Source: Clostridia bacterium
GTDB lineage: Bacteria > Bacillota > Clostridia > Lachnospirales > Cellulosilyticaceae
Length of the DNA stretch: 6,563 nt
NCBI GenBank assembly: GCA_029256345.1
Contig: JAQSYC010000097.1
Location: 1-6,563 of the forward strand
Reading direction: 5' to 3'
Positions 1 to 5,398 of the stretch are shown piece after piece. Made by a program: the position numbers and the translations under genes. Every line of letters starts with the position of its first letter. Positions within the stretch are counted from its first letter, which is position 1. A model generated the notes under the pieces. It was not told the DNA's origin and searched no databases. It saw only the letters and a program-made list of their open reading frames with translations.

Positions 1-1020
1 TATATCTTTAAGTACATCAATTTTATTAAGCGCTATTTGAGTAAGCCCACTTGTCCTTACTGCAAACTCCCCAATAACGGCATCAAACCATCCACATCGT
101 CTTGGACGGCCTGTTACTGTACCAAACTCGTGGCCTTCTTGTCTGATGTGTTCTCCTATTTCATTTTCAAGTTCTGTAGGAAAAGGGCCTTTACCTACAC
201 GGGTAATATAACCTTTCATAACACCAATACACTCATCGATCATAGTGGGTCCGATGCCGGCCCCTATACAAGCGCCTCCAGTTACTGGATGTGATGAAGT
301 AACATAAGGATAAGTCCCTATATCTAAATCTAAAAGGGTCCCTTGTGCCCCTTCAAATAAAACGTCTTTACCTTCTTTGATAGCTTCATACACCGTAACG
401 GTCGTATCCTCTACATGGGGCTTAAGCCTTTTAGCATATTCCAGATATTCTGCTATGATTTCTTCTGCATCAAACTGTATTTCTTGATTATAAACATATT
501 TAAGCATTTTATTTTTAACAGCTACGTTGGTTCTTACTTTTTCTTTAAAAACTTCTTCATGATACAAATCGCAGAAACGAATACCCGTTCTTTCTGCTTT
601 ATCCATATAGCAAGGCCCAATGCCTTTCATGGTTGTCCCAATATCTTTGCCTTCCTTCGCTGAAAGGTCTTCTTTGGCTTTATCTAATGCTTTATGATAA
701 GGCATTACAATATGCGCTCTGTTACTTACTCTAAGCGTACTGACATCTATGCCTTTATTAACTAAGTTATCTATTTCTCCTAATATACCTGCTGGATCTA
801 TTACAACACCATTACCTACTACACATTGTTTTCCTGGATATAGTATTCCAGAAGGTATGAGCTGGAATTTATAGACTTCTTCGTTAACTGCTACAGTATG
901 TCCTGCATTATTACCGCCTTGGCAACGTACTACAACATCTGCCTTTTCAGATAATATATCTATGATTTTTGCTTTTCCTTCGTCTCCCCATTGTGCGCCT
1001 ATTATTACTTTAGTTGGCAT
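1..1020 (-). CDS. purA: Adenylosuccinate synthetase (PurA), 3'-truncated by window edge
   Basis: This cytoplasmic enzyme uses GTP to join IMP and aspartate into adenylosuccinate, the first committed step from IMP to AMP. I translated 340 codons from the ATG at 1020; the family is usually about 425-430 residues, so roughly the last 85-90 are off the left edge. Visible hallmarks are QWGDEGK at 10-16 with the catalytic Asp13, QGGNNAGHT at 34-42 with the catalytic His41, SNRAHIVMPYH at 99-109, the signature GIGPCYMDKAER at 133-144, LFEGAQG at 221-227, GTYPYVTSSHP at 235-245, TGRPRRCGWFD at 303-313 and NKIDVL at 332-337. Numbering of Asp13 and His41 matches the E. coli enzyme, which supports this start, as does AAAGGATG just upstream. 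One oddity is Ala17, where the family's Gly-rich loop normally has Gly (GDEGKAK rather than GDEGKGK). It is transcribed divergently from the pyrophosphatase gene. The identification is near certain. Confidence 0.98.
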   Translation of the reverse strand, partial: MPTKVIIGAQWGDEGKAKIIDILSEKADVVVRCQGGNNAGHTVAVNEEVYKFQLIPSGILYPGKQCVVGNGVVIDPAGILGEIDNLVNKGIDVSTLRVSNRAHIVMPYHKALDKAKEDLSAKEGKDIGTTMKGIGPCYMDKAERTGIRFCDLYHEEVFKEKVRTNVAVKNKMLKYVYNQEIQFDAEEIIAEYLEYAKRLKPHVEDTTVTVYEAIKEGKDVLFEGAQGTLLDLDIGTYPYVTSSHPVTGGACIGAGIGPTMIDECIGVMKGYITRVGKGPFPTELENEIGEHIRQEGHEFGTVTGRPRRCGWFDAVIGEFAVRTSGLTQIALNKIDVLKDI

Positions 1021-1057
1021 GGCTTACACATCCTTTCAATATCATTCAAACACGTTT

Positions 1058-1086
1058 ATCATATCAAACATTATAGTATAAATCAA
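1058..1086 (-). promoter_or_regulatory. Probable sigma-A promoter of purA
   Basis: On the minus strand a -35 box TTGATT (1081-1086) is separated by 17 bp from a -10 box TATGAT (1058-1063). Transcription would start near 1051, giving a short leader of about 30 nt that contains the AAAGGATG ribosome binding site before the purA ATG. The region is very AT-rich and another TATAAT lies a few bases upstream (1070-1075) without a good -35, so the exact promoter is an inference from consensus match and spacing. Confidence 0.5.
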
Positions 1087-1089
1087 TAC

Positions 1090-1134
1090 AAAACCGAATA
1101 TTTATTAACTTTAAGACAAAAACGTTCGAAATAT
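1090..1134. promoter_or_regulatory. Candidate PurR operator: inverted pair of PurBox-like sites
   Basis: The plus strand reads AAAACCGAATATT at 1090-1102, which matches the Bacillus PurBox consensus AWWWCCGAACWWT at 12 of 13 positions (consensus from memory). On the opposite strand a weaker copy with core TTCGAAC lies within 1121-1134 (about 10 of 13). The CGAA core centres are 30 bp apart in inverted orientation, close to the geometry of PurBox pairs. The pair sits just upstream of the proposed purA -35 box and between the two divergent promoters, so it could control purA, the pyrophosphatase, or both. No purR gene is in the window and one box is degenerate, so this is a hypothesis. Confidence 0.35.
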
Positions 1135-1169
1135 TTTTTGGAATTTTTGATTATTTTTCTTCTTAAAGG

Positions 1170-1198
1170 TTGACAATATATAGGGATATTGCTATGTT
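1170..1198 (+). promoter_or_regulatory. Sigma-A promoter with extended -10, upstream of the pyrophosphatase gene
   Basis: A perfect -35 box TTGACA (1170-1175) is followed after 17 bp by TATGTT (1193-1198), preceded by TG at 1190-1191 to give an extended -10 (TGCTATGTT). The predicted transcription start near 1205 leaves an AT-rich leader of about 90 nt before the ATG at 1297. I see no riboswitch-like fold or attenuator hairpin in that leader, only a repeated ATTTGATA (1241-1248 and 1261-1268). Confidence 0.7.
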
Positions 1199-1283
1199 TA
1201 TTTTACATTAAAAACACATTTTATAAATCATTATTTCATTATTTGATACATAGTATACTCATTTGATAGTTGTATTTACCAGC

Positions 1284-1290
1284 AAAGGAG
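1284..1290 (+). promoter_or_regulatory. Ribosome binding site that fixes the pyrophosphatase start
   Basis: AAAGGAG lies 6 nt before the ATG at 1297. The in-frame TTG at 1270 has no comparable site, and this sequence would lie inside its coding region. The ATG start also places the first DHH motif (His10, Asp14, Asp16) at the N-terminal position usual for the family. Confidence 0.85.
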
Positions 1291-1296
1291 CTTTTT

Positions 1297-2925
1297 ATGG
1301 AAAAAAAAATTTATGTCTTTGGACACATTAATCCTGATACAGATTCTATTTGTTCAGCAATTGCGTATGCCCATCTCAAAAGAGTTTTGGGCATGACAAA
1401 TATCAAAGCTGCAAGACTTGGAAAAATCAATAAAGAAACTCAATTCGCCCTTGACTACTTTGATGTTAAAACCCCTTTATTGATAGAAAACATTAAGCCT
1501 CAAGTCAGTGATATGAATTATTATGCAGTGCCTCCAGTTTATGTGGTTGACTCTGTTAAAAAGGCTTGGGACATTATGACGACTCACAAAAGGCAAATGA
1601 TTCCTATTCTTTATCATGATCATAAGCTGGCTGGCGTTATATCTATTTCTGATATTGCCAAAACCTATATCGGACTTACAGACGGCAGCGTCCTCAAAAA
1701 TCACAAGACACCTTTTGTTAATATTGCTGCCGTATTGGAAGGCAAAGTCCTTGGGGGTAAATACCCCCACGCTTATGTTCTAGGTGAAGTTTATACAACC
1801 GCTTCTATCCCCACCACAACCTCATTAAATGATACTGATATTATTATTACAGGCTCAAATCACGAGCTTATCGAAATGGCTCTTAAATGCGGTGCTGGCT
1901 GCGTCATTATTACGGATCAGGATATGGAACACCTAGAACCCTCTGTTCCCCTTAATACCACCTGTGCAGTGATTTATACCCCCTACTCCTTCTTTAAGAC
2001 CATCAAAATGATTTCTCAAAGCATCTCCACCAAAAATCTAATCAGCAATCAAAATATCATTTATTTCAGTACAGATGACAGCTTGGATGAAGTCAAAGAA
2101 GTGATGCTCGAAAGTCCCCACAGACAGTTTCCCATATTAGATGAGGAAGGTCAAGTACGGGGAATTATTTCTAAAAGACACCTCATCAATATACAGAAAA
2201 AGCAGGTTATTCTTGTAGATCATAATGAAAAAAACCAAAGTGCCTCCGGTATTGAACAAGCTGAAATTCTAGAGATTATTGACCATCACAGGGTTGCAAA
2301 TATTGATACAGGTATCCCTGTATTTATAAGAGCAGAACCTGTTGGATGCACCTGCACCATTATCGGCAAAATGTATGAAGACTACAATGTCATGCCTCCC
2401 AAACAGATTGCGGGGCTTATGCTAAGTGCTATTTTATCAGATACACTTATTTTCAAGTCACCTACCTGTACAGCAGATGATATCCGTATTGCAAAAAAAT
2501 TAGCTCAAATTTCTGAAGTAGATCTTAATGAATATGGCAGTCAGCTTATCGGCGCTGCCACATCTCTTGAAGGTATGTCTGCAGATGAACTGCTTTATAT
2601 GGACCGCAAGCACTTTACAATCGGTAAATACAATATCAGTGTTTCTCAGGTCAACACCGGTGACTTCAAAAGTTTGTTTAGCCTCAAGGACTCTATTCTA
2701 AATGAAATGAAATCTCTGGAAAACAAAGAAAATCTTGACCTTTCTCTTCTCATGGTTACAGATATTATCATTGGTGGTACCGAATTGTTAGCTGTAGGCA
2801 AAGAACGTTGGTTAGCAGAGCACGCCTTTGGACTTTATAAGACAGATGATAGCATTTTTTTACCGGATGTTTATTCCAGAAAACAACAAATTATCCCTAA
2901 ACTTATGATGGTCGCCCAAAATTAG
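1297..2925 (+). CDS. ppaC: Manganese-dependent inorganic pyrophosphatase with CBS-DRTGG-CBS regulatory insert (family II)
   Basis: This soluble enzyme hydrolyses pyrophosphate to phosphate, pulling biosynthetic reactions forward. The protein is 542 residues from the ATG at 1297. The DHH domain opens with GHINPDTDS (His10, Asp14, Asp16 as metal ligands). It is interrupted at about residues 66-300 by a CBS motif (about 70-125), a DRTGG-like domain (about 175-230) and a second CBS motif (about 240-300). The DHH domain then resumes with LVDHNE (Asp308), IDHHR (Asp329, His330, His331) and LSDT (Asp382). The DHHA2 domain closes the protein with VGKE (Lys502) and SRKQQIIPK (Ser527-Lys529), the substrate-binding signature. 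Simple family II enzymes are about 310 residues; CBS-DRTGG forms such as that of Clostridium perfringens are about 550, matching this one. Characterised members are inhibited by AMP and ADP and activated by ATP or diadenosine polyphosphates. No clear terminator follows, so some transcripts may run into the next gene. Confidence 0.96.
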   Translation: MEKKIYVFGHINPDTDSICSAIAYAHLKRVLGMTNIKAARLGKINKETQFALDYFDVKTPLLIENIKPQVSDMNYYAVPPVYVVDSVKKAWDIMTTHKRQMIPILYHDHKLAGVISISDIAKTYIGLTDGSVLKNHKTPFVNIAAVLEGKVLGGKYPHAYVLGEVYTTASIPTTTSLNDTDIIITGSNHELIEMALKCGAGCVIITDQDMEHLEPSVPLNTTCAVIYTPYSFFKTIKMISQSISTKNLISNQNIIYFSTDDSLDEVKEVMLESPHRQFPILDEEGQVRGIISKRHLINIQKKQVILVDHNEKNQSASGIEQAEILEIIDHHRVANIDTGIPVFIRAEPVGCTCTIIGKMYEDYNVMPPKQIAGLMLSAILSDTLIFKSPTCTADDIRIAKKLAQISEVDLNEYGSQLIGAATSLEGMSADELLYMDRKHFTIGKYNISVSQVNTGDFKSLFSLKDSILNEMKSLENKENLDLSLLMVTDIIIGGTELLAVGKERWLAEHAFGLYKTDDSIFLPDVYSRKQQIIPKLMMVAQN

Positions 2926-2949
2926 ATATCACCAGTTCAAGAATAAAAG

Positions 2950-2978
2950 TTGAAAAACACGTCAATTCTATTTATAAT
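2950..2978 (+). promoter_or_regulatory. Near-consensus sigma-A promoter of the DUF1858 gene
   Basis: TTGAAA (2950-2955), a 17-bp spacer and a perfect TATAAT (2973-2978) form one of the best promoters in the window. Transcription would begin near 2985, about 45 nt before the ATG at 3030. The leader includes GTATCATAC (a small dyad at 2994-3002) and a weak CTATT/AATAG hairpin (3002-3015) directly before the AAGGAG ribosome binding site. Confidence 0.75.
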
Positions 2979-3029
2979 AATAAGTGTTAGAATGTATCAT
3001 ACTATTTTTTAATAGAAGGAGATAAAATA

Positions 3030-3242
3030 ATGACAAATCAAATCACTAAAGATATGATTATCGGAGATATTTTACAAGTTGATAGAGGGGTTATTCCAAT
3101 ACTCATGAATTCTGGTATGCATTGCCTTGGCTGCCCATCATCTCAAATGGAATCTCTAGGTGAAGCTTGTATGGTTCACGGAATAGATGCAGATGAGTTA
3201 GTAGGCAAGCTTAATAGCTACCTCCAAACTGTTAGCCAATAA
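3030..3242 (+). CDS. DUF1858 protein, hybrid-cluster-protein-associated redox disulfide type
   Basis: This is a small soluble protein of 70 residues with no signal peptide or membrane segment. It matches my recollection of the DUF1858 / 'hybrid cluster protein-associated redox disulfide' family. The N-terminal half (ITKDMIIGDILQ, then a helix to about residue 28) is followed by MHCLGCPSSQMESLGEAC, giving Cys32-Leu-Gly-Cys35 and a third conserved Cys47, and then HGIDADEL near the C-terminus. The CxxC pair suggests thiol-disulfide or metal chemistry; the actual role is not established. It starts at an ATG 8 nt after AAGGAG and has its own strong promoter. It ends 28 nt before a strong terminator, so it is probably transcribed mainly alone. 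No hybrid-cluster-protein gene is visible beside it. Confidence 0.88.
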   Translation: MTNQITKDMIIGDILQVDRGVIPILMNSGMHCLGCPSSQMESLGEACMVHGIDADELVGKLNSYLQTVSQ

Positions 3243-3270
3243 TTCCCTTTATATTTTCTGTACTATATTG

Positions 3271-3310
3271 AAAAAAGCAGCCTATAGAGACATCTATAGG
3301 CTGCTTTTTT
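3271..3310. terminator. Bidirectional intrinsic terminator between convergent genes
   Basis: AAAAAAGCAGCCTATAG (3271-3287) is perfectly complementary to CTATAGGCTGCTTTTTT (3294-3310). Including the A3288-T3293 pair, the stem is 18 bp with a GACA tetraloop. The outer A and T runs give a U-tract on both strands, so it should end the DUF1858 transcript from the left and the thi operon transcript from the right. The thiD stop codon (3309-3311) overlaps its edge. Confidence 0.95.
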
Positions 3311-4103
3311 AACGGATATTATACGTATGATCAATAGGATGGCTGCCATTTCCCAGACAGCTATCTGTCTTGAGCGCTCCTGCCACATAGGCCTTGGCAT
3401 ACCCCACTGCCGTCTGGCTGTCCAAACCATTGGCTAAATGACATGCAATCGCCGAAGACAATGTGCAGCCTGTTCCATGTCTTTCTTTTGTACCAATCTT
3501 TTTTGCTTTAAACCAAAAAATGTCTCCCTTTTGGTAGAGGAGGTCGTCTGCTTTATCTACTAGATGTCCCCCCTTTATGAGTATGCTGCCTTTGTAAAAT
3601 GCCGCTATCTTTGCTGCTGCTTCAACCATCTCCTCAGCGGTTTTTATAGAGAGTCCTGTCAAAACTTCAGCTTCTTGTATGTTGGGTGTAATCATATCTG
3701 CCATAGGTATCAGCACATTTTTTAATGCATCCATGGCCTTGCTGTCTATCAATGCTTTTCCGCTTGTAGAAATCATGACAGGATCTAAAACAATAGGTGG
3801 CAAAGTATCACTTCTTCTATAGTGGTGCAATTTTTCTCCAATGGCTTCAATAATTTCTTGTGACGACACCATTCCAATCTTAATAGCGTCTGGGTAAATA
3901 TCTGTGAAGATGCTGTCTAACTGCCGGCCAACAAATGCCGGCGCAACATTCATCACTTCAAAAACACTCACGGTATTCTGAGCTGTTAATGCTGTTAGTA
4001 CACTCATACCATACATCTTGTGGGCTGTAATCGTTTTAAGATCCGCTTGTATCCCCGCTCCTCCACTGCAGTCAGACCCTGCAATTGTTAAAACCGTTTT
4101 CAT
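3309..4103 (-). CDS. thiD: Hydroxymethylpyrimidine / phosphomethylpyrimidine kinase (ThiD)
   Basis: This cytoplasmic ribokinase-fold enzyme phosphorylates HMP to HMP-P and HMP-P to HMP-PP, the pyrimidine donor used by ThiE. The protein is 264 residues, typical for the family. Motifs seen are AGSDCSGGAGIQADLKT at 8-24, TAQNT at 40-44, IKIGMV at 74-79, VLDPVMIST at 105-113, ITPNIQEAEVLTG at 138-150 and ILIKGGH at 174-180. The anion hole and catalytic residue are in HGTGC at 209-213 (Cys213). The ATG at 4103 follows AAGGAG (4111-4116) by 7 nt and lies 18 nt after the preceding HAD gene. It is the last gene of the thi operon, its stop codon touching the terminator hairpin. Family members include pyridoxal kinases, but the GTGC motif and the operon context favour ThiD. 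Confidence 0.96.
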   Translation of the reverse strand: MKTVLTIAGSDCSGGAGIQADLKTITAHKMYGMSVLTALTAQNTVSVFEVMNVAPAFVGRQLDSIFTDIYPDAIKIGMVSSQEIIEAIGEKLHHYRRSDTLPPIVLDPVMISTSGKALIDSKAMDALKNVLIPMADMITPNIQEAEVLTGLSIKTAEEMVEAAAKIAAFYKGSILIKGGHLVDKADDLLYQKGDIFWFKAKKIGTKERHGTGCTLSSAIACHLANGLDSQTAVGYAKAYVAGALKTDSCLGNGSHPIDHTYNIR

Positions 4104-4121
4104 TGCCTCTCTCCTTCCCTG

Positions 4122-4763
4122 TTAGAGTAATTCTTTAAATGACATAATAAACTGTCCGCACTCCTTTTTAAGTGCTTCTATATCTTGTTGAGATGACTTA
4201 TCGTACACACCAATCACGTGGAAACCTGCACTTTTAGCAGTTTTGACGCAATATAGCGCATCTTCAAACACAACGATCTCCTCTGGATCAATTTCGAGTC
4301 TTTTAGCTGCTTCCAGATAAATCTTAGGTTCTTCTTTCCCGGTATTTAACTCATCGCAAGTTACAACAAACTCAAAATAGTGATCTATTTCTAAACGTTT
4401 TAAAGCTTTTATAGCTAATTCTTTATTTGACGCTGTAGCCACACATTTCTTGATACCCTGTCTATGAAGTTTTTCTAAATACTCTTTAATCGAATCTTTT
4501 AAGGGTATCGTTAAGCTGTACTGATCGGCCACTTTTTCATAGACCAAAGCCATAATCTGCTCAGCGGTGTAATTTATTTGATGTACCTGTATAAAATATT
4601 GAGCTGACTGATAAAAGCTCATAGGTTTTAATAACTCTTCTATATTCTCTGGTGGTACAACTCCATGACTTAATAAAAAGTCTGTGCCTACACGATCCCA
4701 TATAGCCATAGAGTCTATCAGGGTTCCGTCTAGATCAAATATGGCACCTTTAAACGCTATCAT
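4122..4763 (-). CDS. HAD-superfamily phosphatase (beta-phosphoglucomutase-like) within the thi operon
   Basis: The 213-residue protein shows all four HAD motifs. Motif I is FDLDGT at 9-14 (nucleophile Asp10, acid/base Asp12), motif II is VATAS at 108-112 (Thr110), motif III is Lys143 in TGKEEPKIY, and motif IV is FEDAL at 166-170 (Glu167, Asp168). A helical cap at about 16-85 marks it as subfamily I, a class of small-molecule phosphatases and mutases. The sequence alone does not give the substrate. It starts at an ATG overlapping the thiE stop by 4 nt (ATGA), behind GAGGTGAT at 4767-4774, so it is almost certainly co-translated with thiE. This position between thiE and thiD suggests a thiamine-pathway phosphate ester. 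I favour thiamine monophosphate, for which HAD-type phosphatases are known (plant TH2); HMP-P, thiazole phosphate or damaged intermediates are alternatives. The fold is certain, the substrate inferred. Confidence 0.93.
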   Translation of the reverse strand: MIAFKGAIFDLDGTLIDSMAIWDRVGTDFLLSHGVVPPENIEELLKPMSFYQSAQYFIQVHQINYTAEQIMALVYEKVADQYSLTIPLKDSIKEYLEKLHRQGIKKCVATASNKELAIKALKRLEIDHYFEFVVTCDELNTGKEEPKIYLEAAKRLEIDPEEIVVFEDALYCVKTAKSAGFHVIGVYDKSSQQDIEALKKECGQFIMSFKELL

Positions 4764-5398
4764 CCTATCACCTCTTTAGCTGCCTCATGGAGCTTTTGGG
4801 TAGCTACTTGAATATCCTCTTGTGCAAAAATAGCTGATACCACAGCTATCCCATCTATACCGCTCCCCTTGAGACCCGATAGATTTTTTCTAGAAATACC
4901 GCCTATAGCCACTATTGGAATACTTACTACTTGAGAAATATCTTTAAGTGTCTCAAAAGATACGGTTTTGGCATCTAGCTTTGTAGCTGTGGAAAACACA
5001 GCTCCTACACCCAGATAGTCAGCCCCATCTTTTTCAGCTGCAACAGCTTGTTCCACTGTCTGAACAGACACTCCTAAAATCTTATCTTTTCCCAAAACTT
5101 CTCTTATTGCTCTGGCGCTGCCATCCTGCTGGCCTATATGAACACCATCTGCACCCACCTCTATGGCCACTTCAACGTTGTCATTAATTACAAAGGGGAT
5201 TTTATAATGGTCTGTTACCTTTTTTATCTTCAATGCTTGTCTGACGAATGTATGATAGTCTAGTGCTTTTTCCCTAAGCTGCAAAAATGTTATGCCGCCT
5301 TGAATAGCTTTTTCCACCTGATTTTCCAAAAGCTCTTCTCCAAGCCATGTTCTATCCGTCACTGCATAAAGGAGCATAGATTTTTTATCTGCTTTCAA
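4760..5398 (-). CDS. thiE: Thiamine-phosphate synthase (ThiE)
   Basis: This TIM-barrel enzyme joins HMP-PP and thiazole phosphate to give thiamine monophosphate and pyrophosphate. The protein is 212 residues, normal for ThiE. Motifs along the barrel are LYAVTD at 10-15, FLQLREK at 38-44, FVINDN at 69-74, GADGVHIGQQD at 82-92, LGVS at 108-111, YLGVGAVFSTATK at 128-140, PIVAIGGI at 161-168 and GIAVVSAI at 183-190. The start is a TTG at 5398, chosen because GGAGGG lies 7 nt upstream. The first in-frame ATG (residue 8) has only weak upstream complementarity and would trim the strand leading into YAVTD. The gene overlaps the thiM end by 14 nt and the HAD start by 4 nt. It appears complete; identification is firm. 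Confidence 0.97.
   Translation of the reverse strand: MKADKKSMLLYAVTDRTWLGEELLENQVEKAIQGGITFLQLREKALDYHTFVRQALKIKKVTDHYKIPFVINDNVEVAIEVGADGVHIGQQDGSARAIREVLGKDKILGVSVQTVEQAVAAEKDGADYLGVGAVFSTATKLDAKTVSFETLKDISQVVSIPIVAIGGISRKNLSGLKGSGIDGIAVVSAIFAQEDIQVATQKLHEAAKEVIG

Noticed and set aside
37..663. Two short plus-strand reading frames (37-294 and 415-663)
   Set aside because: They lie antisense to the well-conserved purA coding sequence, their products are low-complexity and unrecognisable, and they have no promoter or ribosome binding site.
991..1173. 60-codon plus-strand frame running from the purA start into the intergenic region
   Set aside because: No ribosome binding site, AT-driven composition, overlaps the purA start and both predicted control elements; it resembles chance open frame.
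1241..1268. Direct repeat ATTTGATA, 20 bp apart, in the pyrophosphatase leader
   Set aside because: Short AT-rich octamer that can easily recur by chance; no dyad or known binding-site consensus recognised.
1270..1296. N-terminal extension of the pyrophosphatase from the TTG at 1270
   Set aside because: The strong AAAGGAG site is 6 nt before the ATG at 1297, and family proteins begin just before the first DHH motif; the extra nine residues show no conserved feature.
1477..1770. 97-codon minus-strand frame inside the pyrophosphatase gene
   Set aside because: Antisense shadow of a clear domain-containing protein; no start signals or recognisable family.
2926..2972. Possible terminator after the pyrophosphatase gene (TTCAA/TTGAA inverted repeat)
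   Set aside because: Only 5 bp, AT-rich and without a following T-run; too weak to call a terminator.
3923..3942. Two copies of the palindrome GCCGGC inside thiD
   Set aside because: They encode ordinary conserved-region residues (APAFVGR); the 6-bp stem is short and lacks a T-run, so it is probably codon choice rather than a regulatory hairpin.
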